Below, one piece after another: positions 43,277 through 51,505 of a DNA stretch of 64,000 bases. Where the stretch lies: positions 1,422,001 through 1,486,000 of the forward strand of contig NZ_AP024745.1 in assembly GCF_019704555.1 (NCBI RefSeq), written 5' to 3'. Position numbers and translations under genes: made by a program. The stretch is from Actinoplanes sp. L3-i22. GTDB taxonomy: Bacteria > Actinomycetota > Actinomycetes > Mycobacteriales > Micromonosporaceae. The stretch's first letter is position 1. Every line of letters starts with the position of its first letter. Below the pieces are notes generated by a model. The model saw only the letters and a list, made by a program, of their open reading frames with translations. It searched no databases and had not been told where the DNA came from.

Positions 43277-43627
43277 GTGCCCACCCTCGAAGCCCGCGTG
43301 ACCCGACTGGAGGAGCGCATGGACGAGCAGGAAAGGCTCCGCGCCAGCCAAGACAATGATTTGTCGGACATCGGCGAGAAGCTGCGCGTTCAGCACAGCC
43401 TCATCCAGGCCATGGCGGATACGCAGTCCGAGCACACCGCCCTGCTCAACAAGCACAGCGCGATCCTTGACAGGCACAGCGCGATCCTTGACAGGCACAC
43501 CGCGTTGCATCGGGAACACTCCACGGCGCTAGCCCAGCTCACCCTCGACGTGCACATCCTCAAAGACGGGGTCGAGCAGATCGTCGGGATGCTGGACACG
43601 CTGATCGAGCGCGGCGGCGACCGGTAA
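43277..43627 (+). CDS. Small coiled-coil protein
   Basis: A 116-residue protein predicted to be almost all coiled coil: LEARVTRLEERMDEQERLR at the start and a heptad-like run KHSAILDRHSAILDRHTAL in the middle. GTG 43277 follows GGAGG at correct spacing. The central repeat comes from an exact 21-bp duplication. No enzyme motif. Function unknown; an oligomerising or scaffold role is plausible. Confidence 0.75.
   Translation: MPTLEARVTRLEERMDEQERLRASQDNDLSDIGEKLRVQHSLIQAMADTQSEHTALLNKHSAILDRHSAILDRHTALHREHSTALAQLTLDVHILKDGVEQIVGMLDTLIERGGDR
43453..43494 (+). repeat. Exact 21-bp tandem duplication inside the coiled-coil gene
   Basis: Two identical 21-bp units (43453-43473 and 43474-43494) encode HSAILDR twice, preserving the frame. 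A third, diverged unit follows. Identity at silent positions suggests a recent event. Confidence 0.9.
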
Positions 43628-43676
43628 CGGGCGGGCGATTCGGGGTTGCCGGGCTGGGCGTGTCACCCTAGAGCGC

Positions 43677-44810
43677 GTGACCGCACCACTCATGCTCGGC
43701 AATCACGCCGTCAACCCGCCCGTCGTGCTCGCCCCGATGGCCGGGATCACTAACGTGGCGTTCCGGCGGCTCTGTCGTGAGCAGGGCGGCGGCGTCTACG
43801 TCTGCGAGATGATCACCACGCGGGCGCTGGTGGAGCGGATCCCCAAGACGCTCAAGATGGTCACGTTCGCCGAGGACGAGGGTTTCCGCAGCCTGCAGCT
43901 CTACGGCGTGGACCCGGAGGTGACCGCGCGGGCGGTCCGGATGGTCGGCGAGGACAACCTGGCCGACCACGTCGACCTGAACTTCGGCTGCCCGGTGCCG
44001 AAGGTGACCCGGCGCGGTGGCGGGTCGGCGCTGCCCTGGCGGCGCAAGCTGTTCGGCCGGATCGTGAAGCAGGCCGTCGACGCGGCCGCCGAGTTCGGCA
44101 TCCCGCTCACCATCAAAATGCGCAAAGGCATCGACGAAGACCATTTGACGTACGTCGAGGCCGGTCTCGCCGCGCAGGACGCCGGCGTCGCCGCCGTGGC
44201 CCTGCACGCGCGCACCGCCGAGCAGCGCTACTCCGGTCAGGCCGACTGGGACGCGATCGCCACCCTCAAGCAGGCCCTGGACGTCCCGGTGCTGGGCAAC
44301 GGCGACATCTGGGAGGGCTCGGACGCGCTGCGGATGGTCGCCCACACCGGGGTCGACGGCGTGGTCGTCGGCCGGGGCTGCCTGGGCCGGCCGTGGCTGT
44401 TCGCCGACCTGGAGGCCGCGTTCACCCAGGGCGCGTCGTACCAGCCGGTGCTGCCCACCCTGGGCGAGGTCGCGAAGATCATGTCCCGGCACGCCCAGCT
44501 GCTGGTCGAGGCGCTGGAGGACGAGAAGCACGGCTGCGCGGACTTCCGCAAGCACGTCGCGTGGTACCTGAAGGGCTTCCCGGTCGGCGGCGACCTGCGC
44601 CGCAGCCTGGCGATGATCTCCTCGCTCGCCGAGCTGGACGACCTGCTGGAGAAGCTGGACCCGGCGCTGCCGTTCCCGGAGGAGTCGCTGGGCCAGCCGC
44701 GCGGCCGGATCAACGCGCCGGGCAAGGTCTCGCTCCCGCACGGCTGGCTCGACTCCCGCGACGACGACACCGTCCCCGAGGGAGCCGAGACCGACGAGTC
44801 CGGCGGTTGA
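43677..44810 (+). CDS. dus: tRNA-dihydrouridine synthase (DusB type)
   Basis: A 377-residue flavoenzyme that reduces uridines in the tRNA D-loop with NADPH. PMAGITNVAFRRLCREQGGG, CEMITTRAL and the active-site Cys in NFGCPVPKVTRRGGGSALP are diagnostic, as are the TIKMRKGID and LHARTAEQRYSGQADW motifs. Starts with GTG 43677. The stop TGA abuts the complementary stop of the next gene (TGATCA). Confidence 0.94.
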   Translation: MTAPLMLGNHAVNPPVVLAPMAGITNVAFRRLCREQGGGVYVCEMITTRALVERIPKTLKMVTFAEDEGFRSLQLYGVDPEVTARAVRMVGEDNLADHVDLNFGCPVPKVTRRGGGSALPWRRKLFGRIVKQAVDAAAEFGIPLTIKMRKGIDEDHLTYVEAGLAAQDAGVAAVALHARTAEQRYSGQADWDAIATLKQALDVPVLGNGDIWEGSDALRMVAHTGVDGVVVGRGCLGRPWLFADLEAAFTQGASYQPVLPTLGEVAKIMSRHAQLLVEALEDEKHGCADFRKHVAWYLKGFPVGGDLRRSLAMISSLAELDDLLEKLDPALPFPEESLGQPRGRINAPGKVSLPHGWLDSRDDDTVPEGAETDESGG

Positions 44811-45887
44811 TCAGGTCCGGTTCAGCTGGACCACGGTGATGATCGCGGCGATCAGCAGCAGAGCCGCGATGATCGCCGCCGCGATCTTGGCCGTGCTGTA
44901 GGGGCGTTCGCCGGCGACTTCGGCGGTGCGGCCGTTGACCAGGATGTTGTAGGTGCGGCCGGCGTGCAGGTAGCACGCGATCCAGACCGGCAGCAGCATC
45001 AGCTTGAACGTGACGTCGTGGTACGCCGTCTCGACCGCGTGCACCCGCTGCTCGTCGCCGCCGATGTCCCGCTCGCAGTCGTCGCGGATGACGTTCGCCA
45101 TCACGGACTTGGCGTTCTCCAGGCCGGTCTCCGGCTCGATGTCGTACCGCAGGGTCTCGTGCCCGGCCAGGAAGTCCGGACGGTACGGCTCGGCGTCCGG
45201 CAGCGGCCACGGCTCGAGCTTCTCCAGGTGCTTGGGCAGGACCCGGGTGGTGCCGGTGACCAGCACGTCGTCGAACGGCCGGCTGACCACCCCGTGCGCC
45301 GGGTACCACCGGGTCTTGCGGACCTGACGGGTCTTGGTCTCGCCGTTCTCGGTGTAGCTCTCGGTGACCCAGTAGTGCTCGCCGCGCTCGCCCCGGTACT
45401 CCGAGACGGTGCTCGCGTCGTACGTCCAGTGCGGCAGGTACGAGCTGTGCGACGACTCCGCCTCGGTGACCCGTTTCAGCCCGTTCGGCGCGAACCAGCG
45501 GGACGCCGCCCACCCGCGCAGCGCCTCCCGCAGCTGGGGGCGGGCGACCAGGAACGGCAGCACCGCCTCCGGGACGACCTGGTCGCCCGGGCTGACGTCG
45601 GCGACCAGGGCCGCCCCGCAGAACTGGCAGCGGTCCGAGATCTTGTCGCTCTGGGTCACCGCGCCGCAGCCCTGGCAGGTGAAGACGTGCGGGGCCAGGG
45701 CGACGATCGGCTTGCGGGGCAGGCCGGCGAACTGCGCCCAGGAGTGCTCGCGGATCTCCCGGTCGGCCGGGCCGACCGGGGTCTCGGTGCCGCAGTACGG
45801 ACACTTGAGCACCGCCGTGCCGGGGGCGAACTCCAGGTTCGCCCCACAGCCGGAGCACGGGTACTGCGTCTGGGTCTGCTGGGTCAC
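44811..45887 (-). CDS. Zinc-ribbon membrane-associated protein (YdjG-like)
   Basis: A 358-residue protein. Two double-zinc-ribbon modules come first: CSGCGANLEF...CPYCGTET (about 11-36) and CQGCGAVT...CQFCGAAL (about 71-94). A central conserved region follows, and a single membrane helix near the C-terminus (about 330-352) is followed by five residues. Such proteins are sometimes misnamed primosomal protein N-prime helicase, but no helicase motif is present. The gene lies one base after the SPFH gene and is co-transcribed. Bacillus YdjG/YdjI has a similar pairing, where it recruits a PspA-family protein to damaged membrane. Confidence 0.75.
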   Translation of the reverse strand: MTQQTQTQYPCSGCGANLEFAPGTAVLKCPYCGTETPVGPADREIREHSWAQFAGLPRKPIVALAPHVFTCQGCGAVTQSDKISDRCQFCGAALVADVSPGDQVVPEAVLPFLVARPQLREALRGWAASRWFAPNGLKRVTEAESSHSSYLPHWTYDASTVSEYRGERGEHYWVTESYTENGETKTRQVRKTRWYPAHGVVSRPFDDVLVTGTTRVLPKHLEKLEPWPLPDAEPYRPDFLAGHETLRYDIEPETGLENAKSVMANVIRDDCERDIGGDEQRVHAVETAYHDVTFKLMLLPVWIACYLHAGRTYNILVNGRTAEVAGERPYSTAKIAAAIIAALLLIAAIITVVQLNRT

Positions 45888-45888
45888 G

Positions 45889-46980
45889 TCAGGCCTGCGG
45901 CGGGAGCGGCGGCGGGACCGCGGCGAACACGTTGCTGAGCTCGGTGACCTGCCCGGCCGGGGTCCACGCGGCCATCCCGTTGCGCCAGACCAGGGTCTGC
46001 CGGGTCAGCGCCCCGGACGCGGCGTGCCCGGCCAGCGTGGCCAGGTCGAACGGGCCCTGCTGGGTCCCGCCGAGCGCGGCGAACCAGTCACCGGCCGGCA
46101 GCGGGGGAGGGGTGGCGGCCGGCGGCGGTGTGTTCATCGACTGGGTGGCGCGCTGACCGGCGGCCATGCCGATGCCGATGCCGAACGCCTCGCCGGCCCC
46201 GCCGGGGTTCTTCGCGGCGTCCTCGATCGCGTTCGCGGTCTGGAACTTCGTGTACGCGTCCAGGTTGCCGACCACGCCCATCGAGGTGCGCTTGTCCAGC
46301 GCCTGCTCGACCTCCGGCGGCATCGAGATGTTCTCGATGATGAACCGGGGGATCGCGATGCCGGACGGGGCGAGCTCGTCGGTCAGCACCGCGGACAGCG
46401 TCTGCCCGATGGTCTGCTGCTTGGCGGCCAGGTCCAGGGCCGGGACGCCGGCCGTGGCGAGCGCGCTGCCCAGGTGGCTGACGACCAGCTGGCGCAGGTA
46501 CTCCTGGACCTCTTCGGTGCGGAACTGCGGGTCGGTGCCGACCAGCTCGGTGAGCAGCTTCGCCGGGTCGACGACCCGCATCGCGAACGCGCCGAACGCC
46601 CGGAGCCGGACCACGCCGAACTCGGCGTCCCGCATCATCACCGGGTTCTGCGTGCCCCACTTCATGTCGGTGAACTGCCGGGTGTTGACGAAGTACACCT
46701 CGGCCTTCCAGGGCGACTCGAAGCCGTACTTCCAGCCCTTGATGGTCGACAGGACCGGCATGTTCTGCGTGGTCAGCGTGTGGGTGCCGGGCGGGAAGAC
46801 ATCCGCCACCCGTCCCTCGTTGACGAAGACGGCGACCTGCGACTCACGCACGACGAGCTTGGCGCCCATCTTGATCTCGTTCTCGTACCGGGGGAAGCGC
46901 CAGACGATCGTGTCGCGGCTGTCGTCCAGCCACTCGATGATGTCGACCAGCTCACCCTTGAGTTTGTCCCAAAGACCCAT
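45889..46980 (-). CDS. SPFH domain protein with C-terminal GYF_2 domain (YdjI-like)
   Basis: A 363-residue protein: an SPFH/band-7-like core (about 20-270) of the virion-core-protein/YdjI family, beginning GLWDKLKGELVDIIEW, then a Pro/Ala-rich linker, then a GYF_2-type domain (GDWFAALGGTQQGPFDLATL) and a proline-rich end. It has no transmembrane helix and probably binds membranes as an oligomer. Immediately followed by the zinc-ribbon gene. Confidence 0.82.
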   Translation of the reverse strand: MGLWDKLKGELVDIIEWLDDSRDTIVWRFPRYENEIKMGAKLVVRESQVAVFVNEGRVADVFPPGTHTLTTQNMPVLSTIKGWKYGFESPWKAEVYFVNTRQFTDMKWGTQNPVMMRDAEFGVVRLRAFGAFAMRVVDPAKLLTELVGTDPQFRTEEVQEYLRQLVVSHLGSALATAGVPALDLAAKQQTIGQTLSAVLTDELAPSGIAIPRFIIENISMPPEVEQALDKRTSMGVVGNLDAYTKFQTANAIEDAAKNPGGAGEAFGIGIGMAAGQRATQSMNTPPPAATPPPLPAGDWFAALGGTQQGPFDLATLAGHAASGALTRQTLVWRNGMAAWTPAGQVTELSNVFAAVPPPLPPQA

Positions 46981-47047
46981 GCCGGCTCCTGACGTGCGCG
47001 TTGGTACCGATGGTGATGCGGCGCCGACCGTATCAACTCTCTGCTTC

Positions 47048-48124
47048 TCAGCGCAGTTGGGCCTCGTCGGCGGCGGCGCGTCCGGAGTCCCAGCCTTCCA
47101 GGCTGTCGACGCGGCTGGCGCGGGATCGGACCGTACGCGGGAAGACCTTCTCCATCGCGGCGCGGACCTCGACGTCGCGGCTGCGCAGCACCGGCAGCAG
47201 GTCGCCGCGGCCGGCGAACTCGCGCTCGGCGACCTCGCGCAGCCGTTCGCCGATCCGGATCGCGTAGGCGACCAGGAACGACCGGCGGAACGCCTTCACC
47301 CTGGCCTTGCCCTTGGCCGGCTCGTCCCGGGTCATCGCCCGGTTCGCCTGGACCAGCAGGGACGTGTGCAGCAGCTCGACCGCGTCGATGTCGGCGTCGA
47401 ACCCGAAGATCGTGCTGAAGCCCAGCTCCGGCGACCAGACCGTGCGGCAGGCGTTGGCCTTGGCGACCGCGTCGAGCAGGCTGGCCTTCTCGTTCTCGTA
47501 CGGATGATCCACCCCGATCCGCCGCGCGAACGGGACGACGCCGGCCACCGGCGCGGTGACCTCCTCGATCCGGTACCGGGTGATCAGCTCCTGGGCCTTC
47601 GCGCTGTACGCCTCCGCCTCGGCCGGGAAATCGGTCGCCTCGGCCTTCGCCAGCAGCGCGCGCACCCGGTCGAGCAGCCGCTTGTCGGCGTGGTGATGCA
47701 CGGTCGTCGCGGGGACTCCCGGCGGTGGGATCAGGATCTCGATCGGCGGCATGCGCCGCAATTCCGACAAAAGATCAAGAGAGGCATCCAGTACGGCGAT
47801 CCGGTCCAGCTTGCGACGATCCTCCGAGGTGAGCTGCGTGGCCTGGGCGCGCCACGCGTCGTCGACCGGATCCTTGCCGGCCAGGAAGGCCGCGGCCGCG
47901 TCGGCGACCAGCCGCCCCTGGATCGGGTTGCCGCGGCGCGCGATCGCCCGGTGCAGCTCGACCGGCTGCCAGCCGTTGGTGAACAGCCGCCCGAACTCGG
48001 CCCCCAGCACGGCGGTCAGCGCCGCGTCGGTCTCCGCGGCCGGAGCCCCGGTGAGCAGGTCGAGCGCGGTCTCGTAATCGAGCTCACCGGCCCGGACACG
48101 TTCGACGATCTCCCGGGCCGACAT
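47048..48124 (-). CDS. DUF2786 domain-containing protein
   Basis: A 358-residue protein. The DUF2786 motif LLDRVRALLAKAEATDFPAEAEAYSAKAQELI-type lies at about 150-190, and a second conserved domain follows (DUF7168-like). The N-terminal 140 residues are helical. Function unknown for the family; DUF2786 proteins occur with phage and plasmid genes but also in actinobacterial cores, as here. ATG at 48122-48124. Confidence 0.85.
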   Translation of the reverse strand: MSAREIVERVRAGELDYETALDLLTGAPAAETDAALTAVLGAEFGRLFTNGWQPVELHRAIARRGNPIQGRLVADAAAAFLAGKDPVDDAWRAQATQLTSEDRRKLDRIAVLDASLDLLSELRRMPPIEILIPPPGVPATTVHHHADKRLLDRVRALLAKAEATDFPAEAEAYSAKAQELITRYRIEEVTAPVAGVVPFARRIGVDHPYENEKASLLDAVAKANACRTVWSPELGFSTIFGFDADIDAVELLHTSLLVQANRAMTRDEPAKGKARVKAFRRSFLVAYAIRIGERLREVAEREFAGRGDLLPVLRSRDVEVRAAMEKVFPRTVRSRASRVDSLEGWDSGRAAADEAQLR

Positions 48125-48207
48125 GCCACCGATGCTAGTGGCCGCGTTCCTGTTCCTTGCCCATGCCCCCGCCCGGCGTGACCGCGGTGACCCAGGTCGG
48201 ACCGCAT

Positions 48208-48358
48208 GGGTTCTTTATGAAGCGCAACCACCCGCGGACGTCGCCCTGGAGGGTCTCGCGTCTTTGGGCGCCCCGCGCCCTGCGAGGCCCGGAAGGGTCC
48301 CCGCGGGAGCGACGATCAGTTATTGGCCGCAGCGTAGGCAAGAAAGAATTTGATCTTG
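48208..48358 (-). repeat. Dispersed structured intergenic element, copy C
   Basis: Third copy, in inverse orientation. Relative to copy A it has one deleted base near the loop and one inserted base in the right arm, which shifts any reading frame but leaves the stem arms unchanged. It fills most of the 307-bp gap between the roadblock gene end (48432) and the DUF2786 gene start. The end closest to copy B resembles GCGCTTnnnAAAGAACCC. Confidence 0.75.
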
Positions 48359-48431
48359 AAAGATGGTGGCGGGGAGGGTGGTGCGGACCCTCCCCGCCGA
48401 GGGGTGGTGATCACGGGCTGGGCGGCGCGGT

Positions 48432-48803
48432 TTAGATGTCGAGGTCGTTCTCGATGCGGCGCAGCTGATGACGGGACATGGCCAGGTTCGACCGGTCCCG
48501 GCGCAGCGCCACATAGAGGAACAGGCCCTTGCCGGCGCGGCTCGTGAGCGGGCGGATCATGTGGTACTGGGTGTCCAGGGTGATGAGGATGTCCTCGATC
48601 TTCTCGGAGAGGTTCAGCATCTCCATCGCCCGCAGCTTCGCCCGGACCACGTCGGTGTTGCCGGCCGCCGCGACCGTCAGGTCGAGGTCCTTGCCGCCAC
48701 CGAGGGTGCCCAGGGCCATGCCGCTGGTGTGGTCGACGAGAGCGACGCCGATGCAGCCGTCGATCTCCATAACTTCTTTCAGAGCGGTTTCCATGTCGGG
48801 CAT
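48432..48803 (-). CDS. Roadblock/LC7 domain protein, third in cluster
   Basis: A 123-residue protein with the roadblock/LC7 pattern MEIDGCIGVALVDHTSGMALGTL, then VVRAKLRAMEMLNLSEKIEDILITLD. These small dimerising proteins regulate Ras-like GTPases. ATG at 48801-48803 is preferred: GGAGG is ten bases upstream, too close to the alternative ATG at 48812. Last gene of the four-gene operon with the other roadblock proteins. Confidence 0.82.
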   Translation of the reverse strand: MPDMETALKEVMEIDGCIGVALVDHTSGMALGTLGGGKDLDLTVAAAGNTDVVRAKLRAMEMLNLSEKIEDILITLDTQYHMIRPLTSRAGKGLFLYVALRRDRSNLAMSRHQLRRIENDLDI

Positions 48804-48900
48804 GGGGTTCATTCCTCCGTTGTGGTGGGATGGTGGCCCGTCTGTGACGACGACGGCGCCGGATGGATGCGGCGGGATTGCCGCGGTACTTCGCTGCCGG

Positions 48901-49401
48901 TCAGTTCGTCGCCGTGCGGCGGCGTGAGCCGTTCGGCAGCGTGGCCATCGGGGTCCGCCGGGCCAGCGGGATCGTCGACGGGCCGGTCTGTTGTGGAATC
49001 TCCGGACGCAGCTGTTGTTGTTGCTGCATCGTCTCCACCGCCATGAGCTTGGTGATCCGGCGCACGCACCGCCGTGCCTCCAGGTGCACCATGGCGAGGT
49101 TCGCGTCGCCCGAGGTGACCACGGTGAGCAGGGCGTTCGGACCCGCGGCGTACGAGGTGATGTATCCGCCGTCGCACTCGACGACGGACTCCCGCAACTC
49201 GCCGTGACTGACCGCGTGCGCGAACCGGCGCGCCAGCGCCAGATGCGCCGCGGCGAGCGCGGCCAGGGTGTCCGGCTCGATCCCGTGCGAGTCGTGCGCG
49301 ACGACCATTCCATCGGCGGTGGCGAGCACGCTGCCGGACAGCTCCGGAACCCTGCTGCGCAGGCGGGCGAGCTCGTCGAGTACCGCCGGGTCGACCGTCA
49401 T
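48901..49401 (-). CDS. Roadblock/LC7 domain protein, second in cluster
   Basis: A 166-residue protein: roadblock domain at about 1-110 (VPELSGSVLATADGMVVAHD, LGELRE-like YITSYAAGPNALLTVV) and a tail rich in Gln, Pro, Arg and Thr. ATG at 49399-49401 lies downstream of AAGGAG; GTG 49404 is also possible. Reads in the same direction as the PATAN protein gene, whose stop is near. Confidence 0.8.
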   Translation of the reverse strand: MTVDPAVLDELARLRSRVPELSGSVLATADGMVVAHDSHGIEPDTLAALAAAHLALARRFAHAVSHGELRESVVECDGGYITSYAAGPNALLTVVTSGDANLAMVHLEARRCVRRITKLMAVETMQQQQQLRPEIPQQTGPSTIPLARRTPMATLPNGSRRRTATN

Positions 49402-49439
49402 CACTCGGACCGCTCCTTCTTGGTCGGGGGGTGCGCGCG

Positions 49440-50453
49440 TCACCGCAGTGCCCTCAATGCGGTGCGTATTCGTTTGAGCAGGACCTCGTCGGCGGCCTGA
49501 TGCGCCGGCGGGTTCTCCATCGCCAGCTCCTTCGGCAGCTTGGCGCCGGGTTTACGACGGGCGAGCCGGGGCAGCCGGTTCGGCCCGATGTTGCTCTCCC
49601 CCGGGGGCGATGGCGGCGGGGCCGGCGGCGGCAGCTCCGGCGGCGGGCCCGGGTTCACCGGCACCGGGGGCTTCTCCGCCGGCGGTGGTGGCGCCGGGCG
49701 GGCCACCGGAGCGACGTCCGCCCGATGCTGCGGGAGGCGGACGAAGTCGTGGCTCTCCGCGGTCCGTACCTCGGGGAGCTCGATCAGGCCCGCGGCCGCG
49801 AGCCGCCGCAGCTCCTGGATCGTCGCGTAGCCCGCGCGGCCCAGCAGCAGGGCCAGGTCGGCCGGCGTGCGCTGGCCGTCCGCGTGGACCAGCAGCTCCC
49901 ACTGCGGCGAGGTGATGGTCACCCGCTCCCGCGGCGGACGGGCCACTGGGATGACCGGGGCGACGTCGATCCGCGGGTTCGGGAAGATGTCGTCGAGGAG
50001 CGTGACCCGGCGCCGGCACTCGCGCAGCACCGCGACCGTGTCGATGTGCACGACCGGGCCCAGCCAGTGCGTCGCCGCCGGCAGGAAGTCGATCGGCGCG
50101 GACGCCGTGGACAGCGCGAAGTACGCCGCGTCGTAGGTCGCCCCGAGCACGCACAGCTCCAGCTCGCCCTGGGTGAGATGGCCCTGCTCGACCAGGAGCC
50201 GGCCCACCCGGGCGGTGGAGGTGCCCAGGTCCAGCGCGTTCTGCCAGGTCCGTCCGGCCAGCCGGCCGGACGACGTGAGCAGCTCGCCCACCCCGGGCGC
50301 GGCCGGCGACTCGGCGTAGATCACCCGCCCCTCGAAGACGTAGACCGCGCCGCCGGGATGGCCGTGCACCACCAGCGCTCCGGTCTGCCGCTCGCCGGCG
50401 ACCTGCGCGAGCAGATCACCGGATGCGGTGGTCTTCGTGGGCGGCACCGTCAC
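49440..50453 (-). CDS. DUF4388/PATAN-like protein with proline-rich tail
   Basis: A 337-residue protein. The N-terminus (residues 10-100: GDLLAQVAGERQTGALVVHG, GGAVYVFEGRVIYAESP) matches the DUF4388/PATAN domain found with GTPase and receiver regulators. A middle winged-helix-like part (about 170-230) and a proline-rich tail (about 245-290) follow, ending in a basic segment. Lies between two roadblock genes, suggesting that it connects them to an upstream or downstream partner. Confidence 0.7.
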   Translation of the reverse strand: MTVPPTKTTASGDLLAQVAGERQTGALVVHGHPGGAVYVFEGRVIYAESPAAPGVGELLTSSGRLAGRTWQNALDLGTSTARVGRLLVEQGHLTQGELELCVLGATYDAAYFALSTASAPIDFLPAATHWLGPVVHIDTVAVLRECRRRVTLLDDIFPNPRIDVAPVIPVARPPRERVTITSPQWELLVHADGQRTPADLALLLGRAGYATIQELRRLAAAGLIELPEVRTAESHDFVRLPQHRADVAPVARPAPPPPAEKPPVPVNPGPPPELPPPAPPPSPPGESNIGPNRLPRLARRKPGAKLPKELAMENPPAHQAADEVLLKRIRTALRALR

Positions 50454-50484
50454 TCCTCACTGGTGGGTGCGTTGGGCATATCGG

Positions 50485-50865
50485 TCATGTCGCCACAAGT
50501 TCGTCGGCGAGGCGCTGCATCTTGCGGCGGGCCACGGCGAGGTTGCCGCGCACCCGGTCCAGCCAGACGTAGAGCACCAGGCGGCTGTCGAACTCGGTCT
50601 GGACGACCCGCAGGAGGTGGTAGCCCCCGGCGGTCGTGATGATCAGGTCTTCGAGCAGGTCGTGCGGGATGGCCGAGACGAACAGCGACCGGCTGTTCGC
50701 GGCCTGGACCACGTCGGCGGTGCCGGCGGCCGCGGCCTCGTGATCCGCATTCGGTGCGGCTCCGGTCGTGGCGACCGGAAAACCCGTGGTGTAGTCGACG
50801 ATGCTGGCCCCGACCGCGCCAGGAATCGTCATGGCCTCCTGTAGACAGTGATCGACGCCGGGCAC
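50485..50865 (-). CDS. Roadblock/LC7 domain protein, first in cluster
   Basis: A 126-residue roadblock protein: MTIPGAVGASIVDYTTGFPVATT and IITTAGGYHLLRVVQTEFDSRLVLYVWLDR. GTG at 50863-50865 is preceded by GAGGAGAGA. First gene of the operon; a promoter is expected in the 271-bp gap to the divergent VOC gene, where no clear signal was found. Confidence 0.82.
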   Translation of the reverse strand: MPGVDHCLQEAMTIPGAVGASIVDYTTGFPVATTGAAPNADHEAAAAGTADVVQAANSRSLFVSAIPHDLLEDLIITTAGGYHLLRVVQTEFDSRLVLYVWLDRVRGNLAVARRKMQRLADELVAT

Positions 50866-51136
50866 TTCTCTCCTCGACGTGCTGTGCGGTTCTTTTTGCC
50901 GGTGACGTGCGGCCCCATCGCCGTCCCCGCCACCGTGGGCCATCCTCCGGTGACACAGAGCCGACAGGTCGCACGCGTTGTGCGTCAAAGTCCACTGCCC
51001 CGTAACCGGGAACCGGACATCGCATCCTGGGCACGCGCCAAGCACTTCCGTCGCACGGCGCGTCCGCCCGAGTGGCCTTCGTCACCCGCTGGAGTCGCGT
51101 AACCTGATCGTCACGTATCGATCGCCGGGAGGTCAC

Positions 51137-51505
51137 ATGCCCAGTCGCTGGGAGCAGGTCGTGGTGGACTCGCAGGATCCCGCACGGCTGGCACGGTGGT
51201 GGGCGGAGGCGCTCGACTACCGGATCGTCGACGAGGGCGACGACCGCGACGGTCACTACGTGGAGATCCGGCGGCGCCCCGACGAACTGCCCGGCCTGCT
51301 CTTCGGGCAGAACGCCGACGTCAAGAAGGTCAAGAACCGGCTGCACCTGGACCTGCGCCCGGAGGACCAGGAGACCGAGGTGGAACGCCTGGTCGGGATG
51401 GGTGCCCGGCCGGTCGACATCGGCCAGGGCGAGGTCCCGTGGGTGCTGCTGGCCGACCCCGAGGGCAACGAGTTCTGCGTGCTGAGTGACCGCAAGGGTC
51501 AGTAG
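51137..51505 (+). CDS. VOC family (glyoxalase-like) protein
   Basis: A 122-residue single-domain glyoxalase-like protein: [26 protein letters not shown] opens it and [12 protein letters not shown] closes it. This shape is common for actinobacterial VOC proteins, which include dioxygenases, dehalogenases and binding proteins; substrate unknown. ATG 51137 follows GGGAGG. Its last seven bases overlap the end of the convergent chemoreceptor gene. Confidence 0.88.
   Translation: MPSRWEQVVVDSQDPARLARWWAEALDYRIVDEGDDRDGHYVEIRRRPDELPGLLFGQNADVKKVKNRLHLDLRPEDQETEVERLVGMGARPVDIGQGEVPWVLLADPEGNEFCVLSDRKGQ

Noticed and set aside
44811..45887. Primosomal protein N-prime or helicase annotation
   Set aside because: The match is limited to zinc ribbons; no Walker or helicase motif exists.
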